Notes: generated by a model not told the origin, from the sequence alone. DNA of 64,000 bases from Bradyrhizobium sp. 139 (GCF_023074175.1 NZ_JADPKS010000174.1:113160-177159), one strand, 5' to 3'. Counted from the first letter of the stretch, positions 43,662-52,638 are shown. A program made the numbers and translations.

Positions 43662-45755
43662 CTAAGCCGCGCGTATCTTTCCCAGGAAGTCGCTGACCTG
43701 CTGGCCGAGCTGGCGGCTCTGCGTTTCCAGGGTTTCCGCGGCTTGCTTGACGTCGTCCGCCGCACCTGCTGCGGTGTCGGCATCGGCCTTCACGCCGATG
43801 ATGTTGTCCGAGACGTTCTTGGTGCCCTGCGCCGCGTACTGCGTGCTGCGGGTGATCTCCTGCGTCGCGGCGCCCTGCTCCTGCACGGCGGCGGCAATCG
43901 TGTTCGCAACCTCGTTGACCTCGCCGATGATGCCGCCGATCGCCTGGATCGCGTTGATGGCATCGCCCGCAACCCGCTGGATATCGGCGATCTGCTCGGA
44001 AATATCTTCGGTCGCCTGCGCGGTCTGGCTCGCCAATGATTTCACCTCGGAGGCGACGACCGCGAAACCGCGTCCGGCTTCGCCGGCGCGGGCAGCTTCG
44101 ATCGTGGCGTTGAGCGCGAGCAAATTGGTCTGCGCCGCGATGGTGTTGATCAGCCCGACGACCTCGCCGATGCGTCCCGCGGATTGCGCCAGCCCCTGAA
44201 CGGTGCCGTCGGTCTCGCGCGCCTGGTTGACGGCGCGGCTGGCGATGCCCGCGGCGTGGGCGGCCTGCTGGCTGATGTCGTTGATCGAGGCAGATAGCTC
44301 CTCGGCGGCTGCCGCAACGCTCTCGACGCTGGTGGAGGCGTCGCTCGAAGCCTTGCCCGCGATCTCGACGCGTTCATTGGTCTGGCGCGACACTGTGGAG
44401 AGATCGCCCGAGGTCTTGCGCATCTCGCCGGACGCCTCACTCAGCTCGCCCACCGATTTGCGCACCACGCCTTCGAACTCGCCGACATAGGCCTCCATCG
44501 CGCGCTGGCGCGCGGCGGCGCCGGCATTGTGCTCGCGCTCCTGCTCCTCGATCTTGAGCTTGTCGATGGCCTGCTGCTTGAAGATTTCGAGCGCACCGGC
44601 AAGCGCGCCGATCTCGTCCTGGCGGTCGAGATAGCCGCTGTCGACACCGAGATCGCCGCCGGCGACCTTGAGCATCGCATCGCGAATTCTATGCAGCGGC
44701 GTGATCACGCGGCGGCTGACCGCCAGCATGGCGGCGCCGGTCAGGACGATCGCAGCGATGAGCAGCGCGGTATTGATCAGCAGCAGCTGCACCGCGGCCG
44801 CGCGCTGCGCGGCGGAGTGGTCCTTGGCGGCTTGCAGGGCCGCATCGGCGAGCCTCACTGCGGTCATCATGCGGGGGACCGAATAGGGGCTCCATTGGTT
44901 GGCGGTCATCGAGGGCTTCTCGCCCTTGGCGATCGTCGCAATGACCCCGTCGCGCGTCGAGGCATATTGCGGGTCGAAATAGGTCGATTTGGTTATGGTG
45001 ATCGCAGCCGCCAGCGCCGGCGGCAATTGCATGCCCGATGCGGCAAGCTCGATGGCGGTCCAGGCGGTGTCGGTGCCGCCAACCAATTTCGTGTAGGCCA
45101 GCTGCACTTCGGGCGCGATTTTGCCGGCGTTGAGCGCGTTGCCGACGATCTGTGAGGACTCGCCGGCGGTGTTGCGGAGCAGCCAGGCCATCTGCTTGAT
45201 GGTCAGGAGCTGGTCGATGGTCGCGTCCTGGTGGTTGACGCTGGCGGCGAGCGCGCCCGAGAGCCTTTCGAGCTGCGCCATCAGCGCATCCTCGGTCGCG
45301 ACATAGTCCTTGGCGAGGCCCGCGCGGCGCTCGGCCTTGGGCTTGACGACCTCGATCCAGAACTCGGCCTGTGCCGCCAGCAGCGTCTTGTTCAGCGTGC
45401 CGAGGTCGGCGAGGAAAGCCTCGCGCTGCACGACGTCGGTCGTGGGCAGGATCTCGAGCGTGCGTGCCAGCGCCGGCATCAGCGCCTCGCGAATTTCGCG
45501 GGTGTATTTCTCGATGTCCTTGTCCATCGCGACATCGGAGGTGAGCTGGCGGTTGCTGGTCGAGCGGTCGGCCCGGATGTTGGCCATCGCCTTGAACACC
45601 TCGGCCGAGGCTGCCGAAACCGCGACGATCCGGTTGGCCTGCTGAAGCCGGTCCCATGAGCTCCATGCGCTGATCGAGAAGCCGATGACGACGACAAATG
45701 CGGTGGAGAGGATCACCGCCTTCAGCAGCGTGGATACGGTCAGGCGATTGAGCAT
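43662..45755 (-). CDS. Methyl-accepting chemotaxis protein
   Basis: A 697-residue chemoreceptor from MLNRLTVSTLLKAVILSTAF. Two helices, about residues 10-32 and 325-347, bound a periplasmic ligand domain of about 290 residues. A HAMP domain (VITPLHRIRDAMLKVAGGDL) and the signalling domain follow, with the hairpin tip GEAGRGFAVVASEVKSLA. The C-terminus FLGKIRAA lacks a CheR-binding pentapeptide. It would sense a small molecule and control CheA. A decayed partial duplicate lies directly upstream. Confidence 0.93.
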   Translation of the reverse strand: MLNRLTVSTLLKAVILSTAFVVVIGFSISAWSSWDRLQQANRIVAVSAASAEVFKAMANIRADRSTSNRQLTSDVAMDKDIEKYTREIREALMPALARTLEILPTTDVVQREAFLADLGTLNKTLLAAQAEFWIEVVKPKAERRAGLAKDYVATEDALMAQLERLSGALAASVNHQDATIDQLLTIKQMAWLLRNTAGESSQIVGNALNAGKIAPEVQLAYTKLVGGTDTAWTAIELAASGMQLPPALAAAITITKSTYFDPQYASTRDGVIATIAKGEKPSMTANQWSPYSVPRMMTAVRLADAALQAAKDHSAAQRAAAVQLLLINTALLIAAIVLTGAAMLAVSRRVITPLHRIRDAMLKVAGGDLGVDSGYLDRQDEIGALAGALEIFKQQAIDKLKIEEQEREHNAGAAARQRAMEAYVGEFEGVVRKSVGELSEASGEMRKTSGDLSTVSRQTNERVEIAGKASSDASTSVESVAAAAEELSASINDISQQAAHAAGIASRAVNQARETDGTVQGLAQSAGRIGEVVGLINTIAAQTNLLALNATIEAARAGEAGRGFAVVASEVKSLASQTAQATEDISEQIADIQRVAGDAINAIQAIGGIIGEVNEVANTIAAAVQEQGAATQEITRSTQYAAQGTKNVSDNIIGVKADADTAAGAADDVKQAAETLETQSRQLGQQVSDFLGKIRAA

Positions 45756-45774
45756 TGGACACTCCGGTACGCGT

Positions 45775-45819
45775 TTCGAAGTTCGTGGCCGATACCGGCA
45801 GCCCCCTACGAACTTCGAA
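45775..45819. promoter_or_regulatory. 12-bp inverted repeat upstream of the chemoreceptor gene
   Basis: TTCGAAGTTCGT (45775-45786) is the exact reverse complement of ACGAACTTCGAA (45808-45819), 21 nt apart. It sits 20-64 nt before the ATG. It could be an operator or a leader-RNA stem; no regulator can be named. Confidence 0.45.
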
Positions 45820-45842
45820 CGACCAAAGGGATGCACGCAGAA

Positions 45843-45863
45843 GCGCCTGCCCCCGGCAGGCGC
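45843..45863. other. Strong short hairpin in the chemoreceptor upstream region
   Basis: GCGCCTGCC (45843-45851) and GGCAGGCGC (45855-45863) form a 9-bp stem with a 3-nt loop. There is no T-run on either strand. It lies between the end of the chemoreceptor remnant and the intact gene. Confidence 0.5.
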
Positions 45864-45879
45864 GTGAAGCGCATCTGGC

Positions 45880-45900
45880 CCGAAAAGGGTAAAAACTTAG
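45880..45900 (-). promoter_or_regulatory. Conserved upstream block shared by the chemoreceptor and its remnant
   Basis: Read on the - strand, the block CTAAG-N2-TTTACCCTTTTCG is repeated, with small changes, at 46647-46667, at nearly the same distance (about 125-145 nt) from the two ATG codons. This suggests the duplication included the promoter or leader. The factor it serves is unknown. Confidence 0.4.
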
Positions 45901-45937
45901 ACAGTGTTCCTGCCGTAACATTACGGGGGCCGGGGAT

Positions 45938-46526
45938 GGTGTTGCGCAGCAGCCCGGCGCTCTGCCTGATCGACAGCAGCTGGTCGATCACGGCATCCTG
46001 GTGGTTGACGGTGGCGGCGAGGATGTTCGAGAGCTTATCGAGCGTCTCGAGCACGCCCTGCGTCGTCTCCATGTATTCCTTCGGCAGGCCTGCGCGGCGC
46101 TGATCCTTGGATTTCGCCACGTCCTCCCAGAACTGCTTCTGCTCGTCCGTCAGCAGCTTGTCGAGCCGCGCGAGCTCCGGCACCAGCGCGCCGGACTGCG
46201 GGAAGTCGATGCTGGGCAACAGTTCGAGCGCGCGCACCATCGCCGGCATCTGCGCATCGCGCAAGGCAAGCAGGTATTTCTCGATTTCTCGATTTCGGAG
46301 TCCATCGGCTCGGTCGCGTTCAGCAGCCGTGACGTCGTCGAGCGGTCGGTGCGCAGATTTGCATCGCCTTGAACAGGTCGGCAGAAGCGTCCGCCATCTG
46401 CGAGATGCGGTTGGCGGTCTTCAGCCGATCCCAGACGCGTATGCAGTGAGCGAGAGCGCAATTACCACGCAGACCGAGATGATCGCGATCACCGCCTTCA
46501 GCAGCACCGTCAGACGATTAAGCATC
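45938..46526 (-). pseudogene. Decayed 5' fragment of a chemotaxis receptor gene (tandem duplicate)
   Basis: Reading from MLNRLTVLLKAVIAIISVCV (46526), the DNA encodes a close relative of the intact chemoreceptor's N-terminal half, but in three frames. Shifts occur before WDRLKTANRI (about 46428), at one missing base in the KAM/NLRTDRST block (about 46362), and at an 8-nt tandem duplication (ATCGAGAA, about 46283-46300). Homology stops after NHQDAVIDQLLSIRQSAGLLRNT (about 45938), before the second helix and signalling domains. It cannot make a working receptor. Confidence 0.85.
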
Positions 46527-46646
46527 GAAGCCCCATTCCCATCGCAAAGTTCGTCGAGACGCCCGGCAACATCGAAAACGGAGGGCACGCAGATCGCAAT
46601 CGCACGCCGTTTGCGGCGCATCGGCCAAACGGTCTGCATCTGAAAC

Positions 46647-46667
46647 GAAAAGGGGTAAAGTTTTAGG
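46647..46667 (-). promoter_or_regulatory. Copy of the chemoreceptor upstream block before the remnant
   Basis: On the - strand this reads CTAAAACTTTACCCCTTTTCG and matches the block upstream of the intact gene (45880-45900), including a following CAGATGC at both sites. It supports a duplication that included the 5' region. Confidence 0.4.
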
Positions 46668-46787
46668 CCGGCGGGCTGTCGTGGAAGTACGAAAATACCA
46701 GAAGTTGCAAGGGGTTGCCGAAATGGAACCGATGCGGGAGACGGGCGTTAGGACACCATCGGTCATTTGCCTGAAGGGGGCCTCGCG

Positions 46788-46943
46788 ATGCTGGTCGGCG
46801 TACTCGTCACCTTTCTCGTCGTTATTCTCGTGCTTTACCTCATCAACATGCTGCCGATGGATGGCCGCGCCAAGCAGATCGCGCGCGTGGTCGTCATCAT
46901 CATCGGCGTCGTATCGCTGCTGAAATATCTGACGGTGTTTTAG
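46788..46943 (+). CDS. Small two-helix membrane protein (51 aa)
   Basis: An ORF of 51 codons starts MLVGVLVTFLVVILVLYLIN, preceded by AAGGGGG seven bases before the ATG. Two helices (residues 2-22 and 33-49) flank a short loop with MLPMDGRAKQ. It resembles small proteobacterial membrane proteins of the Thivi_2564 kind, but the label is tentative. It is too short for a standard ORF cut-off. Confidence 0.65.
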   Translation: MLVGVLVTFLVVILVLYLINMLPMDGRAKQIARVVVIIIGVVSLLKYLTVF

Positions 46944-46959
46944 GTGGGCAGGTTGGCGT

Positions 46960-47040
46960 GTAGCCCGGATTTCGCTCCGCGTAATCCGGGAGCCCAAGCA
47001 ACGCCGGCCCCGGATTGCGCTGCGCTCCCTCCAGGCTACG
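46960..47040. repeat. REP-like palindromic repeat
   Basis: The element begins GTAGCCCGGAT (46960-46970) and ends TCCAGGCTAC (47030-47039), nearly complementary, with an inner inverted pair around GTAATCCGGGA and CCCCGGATTGCG. It looks like a composite of two short palindromic units of the kind found between genes in Bradyrhizobium and Rhodopseudomonas. Confidence 0.65.
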
Positions 47041-47044
47041 AATA

Positions 47045-47074
47045 CAAAAAAGCCCCGGCGTGAGCCGGGGCTTT
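47045..47074 (-). terminator. Terminator of malate synthase (also + strand)
   Basis: GCCCCGGC (47052-47059) and GCCGGGGC (47064-47071) form an 8-bp stem with a 4-nt loop. On the - strand it is followed by TTTTTTGT, a good T-run. It ends the glcB transcript and may serve the small + strand gene too. Confidence 0.85.
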
Positions 47075-47109
47075 CGTGTCCGAATGATTGCGTTCAACCC
47101 GCGGCCTTG

Positions 47110-49275
47110 TTAGCCAAGGGCTTTGGCCTCGCGGCGGCGCGCGGTGAGGATGTATTCGGTGTAGCCGTTCGGCTGCTCGCGGCCTTTGAAGATGAGGTCA
47201 CAGGCGGCCTTGAAGGCGACGCCGTCGAAGGCGGGCGCCATCGGCTTGTAGATGGCGTCGCCCACGTTCTGCTTGTCGACGACGACGGCCATGCGCTTCA
47301 GCGATTCCATCACCTGCGCCTCGGTAATGACGCCCTGGTGCAGCCAGTTGGCGAGATGCTGGCTGGATATGCGCAAGGTGGCGCGGTCTTCCATCAGGCC
47401 GACATCGTGGATGTCAGGCACTTTGGAGCAGCCGACGCCCTGGTCGATCCAGCGCACGACATAGCCGAGGATGCCTTGGCAGTTGTTGTCGATCTCCTGC
47501 TTGACGTCGTCGGGCGCCCAGTTCGACTTCGACACCGGAATGGTGAGGATGTCCGAGAGCTTCGCGCGTGGGCCGCCCTTGGTGAGCTCCTGCTGGCGCG
47601 CGATCACGTTGACCTGGTGGTAGTGCAGCGCGTGCAGCGTCGCCGCCGTCGGCGACGGCACCCAGGCGGTGGTGGCGCCGGCCTGCGGATGGGCGAGCTT
47701 CTGGGCCAGCATGTCCGCCATCTTGTCGGGCGCGGCCCACATGCCCTTGCCGATCTGGGCATGGCCGGGCAGGCCACAGGTCAGGCCCATGTCGACGTTC
47801 CAGTCCTCATAGGCCTTGATCCAGGCCTGCGCCTTCATTTCGTTCTTGCGGATCATCGGACCGGCTTCCATCGAGGTGTGGATCTCGTCGCCGGTGCGGT
47901 CGAGGAAGCCGGTGTTGATGAACATGATGCGCTTGGAGGCGCGCTGGATGCAGGCCTTGAGGTTGACGGTGGTGCGACGCTCCTCGTCCATGATGCCGAC
48001 CTTGAGCGTGTTCTCAGGAAGCGACAGCAACTTCTCGACGCGATCAAAAATCTCGCAGGTCAGCGACACCTCGTCGGGGCCATGCATCTTCGGCTTGACG
48101 ATATAGGCTGAGCCGGTGCGGCTGTTCTTGACCTTGGAGTTGCCCTTGAGGTCGTGAATGGCGAGCAGGCCCGAGACGGCGGCGTCGAGCAGGCCTTCCG
48201 GAATTTCCTCGCCCGTCTCGTCCAGCACTGCGTCGGTGAACATGTGGTGACCGCAATTGCGCATCAGCAGCAGGCTGCGGCCGTGGAGCTTGACCTCGCC
48301 CTTGCCGTCCGGTGTCTTGTAGCTGCGGTCGGAATTGAGCGAACGCGTCAGCGTCTTGCCGCCCTTCTCGAAATCGGCCGACAGCGTGCCGTTCATCAGG
48401 CCGAGCGTGTTGCGATAGACCAGCACCTTGTCCTCGGCGTCGACCGCGGCGACCGAGTCCTCCATGTCGAGGATGGTCGAGACCGCGGCCTCCATGACCA
48501 TGTCGGCAACGCCGGCCGGATCGTCCTTGCCGATCGCGCTGTTGCGATCGATCGTCACCTCGACATGCAGGCCGTTGTTGGCGAGCAGAACCGCGGAAGG
48601 CGCCGCTGCATCGCCCTGGAAGCCGGCAAATTGCGCAGCGTTCTTGAGCGCCGTGGCATTGCCGCTCTTCAGCTTCACCGCGAGCTGGCCCGCGACCACG
48701 CTGTAGGCGGTGACGTCGGTGTGGCTGCCGGTGGCGAGCGGCACGGCGGCATCGAGGAACGCCTTGGCCTTGGCGATCACCTTGTCGCCGCGCGCCTTGT
48801 TGTAACCCTTGCCGCTCTCGGCAGGATCGTGCGGGATCGCGTCGGTGCCGTAGAAGGCGTCGTACAGCGAGCCCCAGCGCGCGTTCGCCGCGTTCAGCGC
48901 GTAGCGCGCATTGGTGAGGGGCACGACGAGCTGCGGGCCGCAGATCGTGCCGATCTCCTCGTCCACGTTGGCGGTCTCGACCTTCTGCGTCGCAGGCTCA
49001 GGGACGAGATAGCCGATCTCCTTCAGGAACGCGGTATAGGCATTGAGATCGAACGCCTTTCCCTTGTTGGCAAGGTGCCAGTCGTCGATCCTGGCTTGCA
49101 GCGTGTCGCGCACCGCCAGCAGCGCGCGGTTCTTCGGCCCCAGATCCTTGATGATGGCGGCAAGCCCGGCCCAGAACGCATCCGGCGCGATTCCCGTCTT
49201 CGGGGCCGCTTCCTTGGCGATGAAATCGAACAGGACGGGGGCGATCTTCAGTCCGTGGGCGTCGACGCGTTTCAT
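47110..49275 (-). CDS. glcB: Malate synthase G
   Basis: A 721-residue malate synthase of the G type. It condenses glyoxylate with acetyl-CoA to give malate, the second step of the glyoxylate shunt. Recognisable blocks: MEDSVAAVDAEDKVLVYRN, MRNCGHHMFTDAV, IGIMDEERRTTVNLKACI-like text (VGIMDEERRTTVNLKAC), and QGVGCSKVPDIHDVGLMEDRAT near the C-terminus with the catalytic Asp. Length matches the family. It stands alone; no isocitrate lyase is in the window. Confidence 0.97.
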   Translation of the reverse strand: MKRVDAHGLKIAPVLFDFIAKEAAPKTGIAPDAFWAGLAAIIKDLGPKNRALLAVRDTLQARIDDWHLANKGKAFDLNAYTAFLKEIGYLVPEPATQKVETANVDEEIGTICGPQLVVPLTNARYALNAANARWGSLYDAFYGTDAIPHDPAESGKGYNKARGDKVIAKAKAFLDAAVPLATGSHTDVTAYSVVAGQLAVKLKSGNATALKNAAQFAGFQGDAAAPSAVLLANNGLHVEVTIDRNSAIGKDDPAGVADMVMEAAVSTILDMEDSVAAVDAEDKVLVYRNTLGLMNGTLSADFEKGGKTLTRSLNSDRSYKTPDGKGEVKLHGRSLLLMRNCGHHMFTDAVLDETGEEIPEGLLDAAVSGLLAIHDLKGNSKVKNSRTGSAYIVKPKMHGPDEVSLTCEIFDRVEKLLSLPENTLKVGIMDEERRTTVNLKACIQRASKRIMFINTGFLDRTGDEIHTSMEAGPMIRKNEMKAQAWIKAYEDWNVDMGLTCGLPGHAQIGKGMWAAPDKMADMLAQKLAHPQAGATTAWVPSPTAATLHALHYHQVNVIARQQELTKGGPRAKLSDILTIPVSKSNWAPDDVKQEIDNNCQGILGYVVRWIDQGVGCSKVPDIHDVGLMEDRATLRISSQHLANWLHQGVITEAQVMESLKRMAVVVDKQNVGDAIYKPMAPAFDGVAFKAACDLIFKGREQPNGYTEYILTARRREAKALG

Positions 49276-49640
49276 GATGGGCTTTCTTGTTGGAAATGGC
49301 TGTTTTTGGCTGCTTTTGACCCGACAGCAGCAAAATGCGCCCGCAAGGGGCGGCTTTCGGGTTCTATTAGCCCCAAAATCGCGGCCATGAGAAGACCCCC
49401 GACGTCTGTCAAAATGTCAAGGGAGACTCACCCGCGGCCATCCTTCGAGACGCCCGCCTGCGGCGGGCCCTCAGGATGAGGTCGTGTTCGCGGCGAGATA
49501 TCAGACCCTCGTGGTGAGGAGCCCGCCAAAGCGGGCGTCTCGAACCATGCAGGCCGAGCACGTCCGGCAACCTCTCAGCTGCCAAATGCGATAGCCGTGC
49601 GGTCAAGCCGGACGACGATGAGTGGGAAAATACGAAAGGC
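49276..49640. other. Intergenic region with repeat element, between glcB and cysN/C
   Basis: 365 nt without a recognised gene. It carries the glcB promoter (about 49276-49380) and a palindromic repeat (49444-49545). The short ORF 49409-49606 on the - strand runs through the repeat and is not supported. Confidence 0.6.
49444..49545. repeat. Paired palindromic repeat (BIME-like)
   Basis: TTCGAGACGCCCGC (49444-49457) is exactly complementary to GCGGGCGTCTCGAA (49531-49544). Each half also carries its own hairpin (CCCGC-N-GCGGG and AGCCCGC-N4-GCGGGC) and a CTCAGGATGAGG or GTGGTGAGGAG edge. This head-to-head arrangement resembles rhizobial intergenic mosaic elements. Confidence 0.75.
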
Positions 49641-51578
49641 TCAAATATTCGCGGCGAGATCCACGACCTCGTCGAACAGCACGCCGGTGGTCTTCAGCAT
49701 CTGTTCGATCTCATCGGCCGCCTCGGCGACCGTCCGCGTCGAGGTGTCGATTACCAGCTCGGCGGCCTCGGGCCGTTCGTAGTCGTTGCCGATGCCGGTG
49801 AACGACGCGAGTGCGCCGGCGCGGGCCTTCTTGTAATGGCCCTTGGGGTCGCGCTCCTCGCACACGCCGGCAGGAGTCGCGACATGAATCTCGCGGAAAT
49901 TTGTATCGGCGATGCGGCGCGCCGCGGCACGGTCCTCGCGGGCCGGCGACACGGCGGCGACGATCGCGATGTGGCCGTTGCGGGCGAGGTGCGTCGCGAC
50001 TTCGGCGAGGCGGCGGATGTTCTCGCTGCGGTCGGCGGCGGAGAATCCGAGATCGCTGTTGAGCCCGGCGCGCAGCGTGTCGCCGTCGAGCAGGATCGGC
50101 GAGCCGTCATTGGTGAACAGCCGGCGTTCCAGCGCCTTCGCCAGCGTCGACTTGCCGGAGGCCGGCAGGCCGGTGAGCCAGACCACCGCGCCATTGTGCT
50201 GGTAGCGCGCGGAGCGTTCGTCGGGCCGCAGCGCCGATTCCACCGGCACGATGTCCACGGGCACGGCGCGCTGGCCGGCATCGACCGACAGCACGAGACC
50301 ACCGCCGGCGATGCGCCCCGACACCTCGATCACGAGACGTCCGGTGCGCGGATTGTCGGTGTAGGGATCGGTCGCAATGGGATTGGACAGAGAAATGTCG
50401 ATCTCGCCGACATGGTTGCGGCCGATCGCCTTGTTCTCGACGCTCGACAATTCGCCGGGATCGACCGCCTTCTCGATGGCGACCACGGTGGCGCGGCTCT
50501 CCTTCGGGCCGCAGCGGACCAGGAGCTGGTCGCCCTTGGCGAGCGGCTTGTCGTGCAGCCAGAATATCCTCGCGCGCAGACGGCGCGTTTCGCGTGGAGC
50601 GGAGCCGGCATGCGCGATGATGTCGCCGCGCTCGACGAACAATTCGCGGTCGAGCGTGATGCCGACCGAGCGGCCCGCGCCCTGCGGGCCAGCGACCGGT
50701 GTTGCCGGCCAGCTCTCGACCGACTTGATCTTTGCGATCTTGCCGGCGGGCATGATCACGATCTCGTCGCCGGCGTTGAGGCTGCCGGATTCGATGCGGC
50801 CTGCGACGATGCGGCGGTCGTCGAACTTGTAGATCGCCTGCACCGGCAACCGCAGCGCCAGCGCTTCCAGCGGACGCGCCGGTTCGAGCCTATCAAGCGC
50901 CTCGACCACGGTCGGGCCCCTGTACCAGCCGATGCGGTCGGTGCGCTCCGCGACGCCGTCGCCGTCGCGGGCGGAAATCGGGATCACTGCCGTGGGCTTC
51001 ACGCCGAGGCCTTGCAAATGCGCCGAGATCTCGTCGCTGATCGCCTTGAAACGGTCGGCCGAGAAATCAACACGGTCCATCTTGTTGACGACGATTGCGA
51101 CCTGTTTCACGCCGAGAAGATGCAGGAGATAGCCGTGCCGCCGGGTCTGGTCGCGCACGCCTTCGAGCGCGTCGATGATCAGCACCGCGCCGTCGGCCTG
51201 CGAGGCGCCGGTGATCATGTTGCGCAGGAATTCGGCATGGCCGGGCGCATCGATCAGCACGATGTCGCGCGAATTGGTGCGGAAACGGATCTGTGTGGTG
51301 TCGATGGTGATGCCCTGGTCGCGCTCGGTCTGGAGCGCATCGAGCAGGAACGACCATTCGAACGGCATGCCGCGCCGGGCGCTGACGGCTTTCAGCATTT
51401 CGAGCTTGCCGTCGGGCAGGCTGCCGGTCTCATGCAGAAGGCGGCCGACCAGCGTCGACTTGCCGTGGTCGACATGGCCGACGATGACGATGCGGACTTG
51501 CGGCCGCGTCGTGCCATTTGGCATCGAATTGGTGCTATTCGGCGTGGCAGGCGAGGCGGGCGTGACGATCATGTTCAT
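49641..51578 (-). CDS. cysNC: Bifunctional sulfate adenylyltransferase subunit 1 / adenylylsulfate kinase (CysN-CysC)
   Basis: A 645-residue fusion. Residues about 28-450 are the CysN GTPase (GHVDHGKSTLVGRLL, DAPGHAEFLRNM, VVNKMDRVDF) that drives APS formation by CysD. Residues about 465-640 are the APS kinase CysC (WLTGLPASGKSTLAKALERRL, DGDTLRAGLNSDLGFSAADR), giving PAPS. This is the NodQ-type architecture common in rhizobia. It lies 20 nt downstream of cysD in one operon. Confidence 0.96.
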   Translation of the reverse strand: MNMIVTPASPATPNSTNSMPNGTTRPQVRIVIVGHVDHGKSTLVGRLLHETGSLPDGKLEMLKAVSARRGMPFEWSFLLDALQTERDQGITIDTTQIRFRTNSRDIVLIDAPGHAEFLRNMITGASQADGAVLIIDALEGVRDQTRRHGYLLHLLGVKQVAIVVNKMDRVDFSADRFKAISDEISAHLQGLGVKPTAVIPISARDGDGVAERTDRIGWYRGPTVVEALDRLEPARPLEALALRLPVQAIYKFDDRRIVAGRIESGSLNAGDEIVIMPAGKIAKIKSVESWPATPVAGPQGAGRSVGITLDRELFVERGDIIAHAGSAPRETRRLRARIFWLHDKPLAKGDQLLVRCGPKESRATVVAIEKAVDPGELSSVENKAIGRNHVGEIDISLSNPIATDPYTDNPRTGRLVIEVSGRIAGGGLVLSVDAGQRAVPVDIVPVESALRPDERSARYQHNGAVVWLTGLPASGKSTLAKALERRLFTNDGSPILLDGDTLRAGLNSDLGFSAADRSENIRRLAEVATHLARNGHIAIVAAVSPAREDRAAARRIADTNFREIHVATPAGVCEERDPKGHYKKARAGALASFTGIGNDYERPEAAELVIDTSTRTVAEAADEIEQMLKTTGVLFDEVVDLAANI

Positions 51579-51598
51579 ACCGCGGGCGTCCTTGCAGG

Positions 51599-52495
51599 TC
51601 AGAGATAGCCGGCGACGCGCAGGCGCTCGAAGGCGTCCTCGGTCTCGTGGTCGAGCGCGCGGCCGGCACGCTCCGGCACCTTGGTCTGTTCGAGCTCGAT
51701 CAGGATCTCGTCGATGGTCGATGCGGTCGAAGCGACCGGATTGGTGATGTCCTGATCACCCAGCGAGCGATAGCGCTGGCCGTCCTTGGCGAGATACAGC
51801 GGGATGATCGGAATGTTCTCGCGCTTGGTGTAGGCCCAGATGTCGGCCTCGGTCCAATGCAGGATCGGGTGGATGCGCAAATGGGCGCCCTGCGGCGGCG
51901 AGGCGTTGAAATGGTCCCAGAACTCCGGCGGCTGGTCGCGTACGTCCCAATTGCCTTCGAGGCCGCGCGGCGAGAACACGCGCTCCTTGGCACGCGTCGC
52001 CTCCTCGTCGCGGCGGATGCCGGCGATCAGGCCGTCAAAACCGTATTTGCCGAGCGCCATCTTGAGGCCCTCGGTCTTGCGCGCGGCGGAACGGGCGGCC
52101 GGCGGCAGCGTTGGGTCGACGGCATCGATGGGCGGGCAAGGCTCGACGCGCAAATCGAGGCCCCACTCCTTCCCGTAATGATCGCGGAAGCGATACATCT
52201 CCGGAAATTTCTTGCCGGTGTCGACATGGAGGGCCGGGAACGGCAAGCGGCCGAAGAAGGCCTTGCGCGCCAGCCAGATCATGACGTTGGAGTCCTTGCC
52301 GAGCGACCACAGCAGGGCGATCTTCTTCAGGCGGGCAAAGGCCTCGCGGAATATGTAGATGCTCTGTGCCTCGAGCTGGTCGAGATGGTCCATGCTGGGG
52401 GCAAGGTCGGCAGAAAATTCTTGCGCGCGCGTGCGCTCGGCGAGGGCCGGGCTGCTCGATCGATCAGCAGCCGAATCGTCCTTGAGAAGATGCAT
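51599..52495 (-). CDS. cysD: Sulfate adenylyltransferase subunit 2 (CysD)
   Basis: A 298-residue CysD from MHLLKDDSAAD; an in-frame start at 52585 would extend into the divergent promoter. The PP-loop is SLGKDSNVMIWLARKAF, and later blocks FPALHVDTGKKFPEMYRFRD and GIRRDEEATRAKERVFS are standard. With CysN it makes adenosine 5'-phosphosulfate from sulfate and ATP. It is transcribed away from cysG. Confidence 0.96.
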   Translation of the reverse strand: MHLLKDDSAADRSSSPALAERTRAQEFSADLAPSMDHLDQLEAQSIYIFREAFARLKKIALLWSLGKDSNVMIWLARKAFFGRLPFPALHVDTGKKFPEMYRFRDHYGKEWGLDLRVEPCPPIDAVDPTLPPAARSAARKTEGLKMALGKYGFDGLIAGIRRDEEATRAKERVFSPRGLEGNWDVRDQPPEFWDHFNASPPQGAHLRIHPILHWTEADIWAYTKRENIPIIPLYLAKDGQRYRSLGDQDITNPVASTASTIDEILIELEQTKVPERAGRALDHETEDAFERLRVAGYL

Positions 52496-52638
52496 CTCTG
52501 CCACTTTGCGTTTGGAGGCGAAAATTCTATAGTTGCAGCGCGGGAGAGAAGAAAAAATTTTCTCTTTGCGCGCTCGAAACGACACATATATAGAAAATAA
52601 TTCCAGTCAACCCCGGATGTGGGGGAAGCGAGTATCGC
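52496..52638. promoter_or_regulatory. Divergent cysD / cysG promoter region
   Basis: 143 nt shared by the divergent cysD and cysG operons. It is clearly AT-rich in its middle (52540-52610) and contains an imperfect inverted patch, AGAGAAG-A6-TTTTCTCT (52544-52565). Co-control of sulfate activation and sulfite reduction from here is likely, but the regulator is not identified. Confidence 0.5.

Noticed and set aside
49409..49606. 65-codon - strand ORF downstream of cysNC
   Set aside because: It runs through the palindromic repeat and has no ribosome site or family resemblance.
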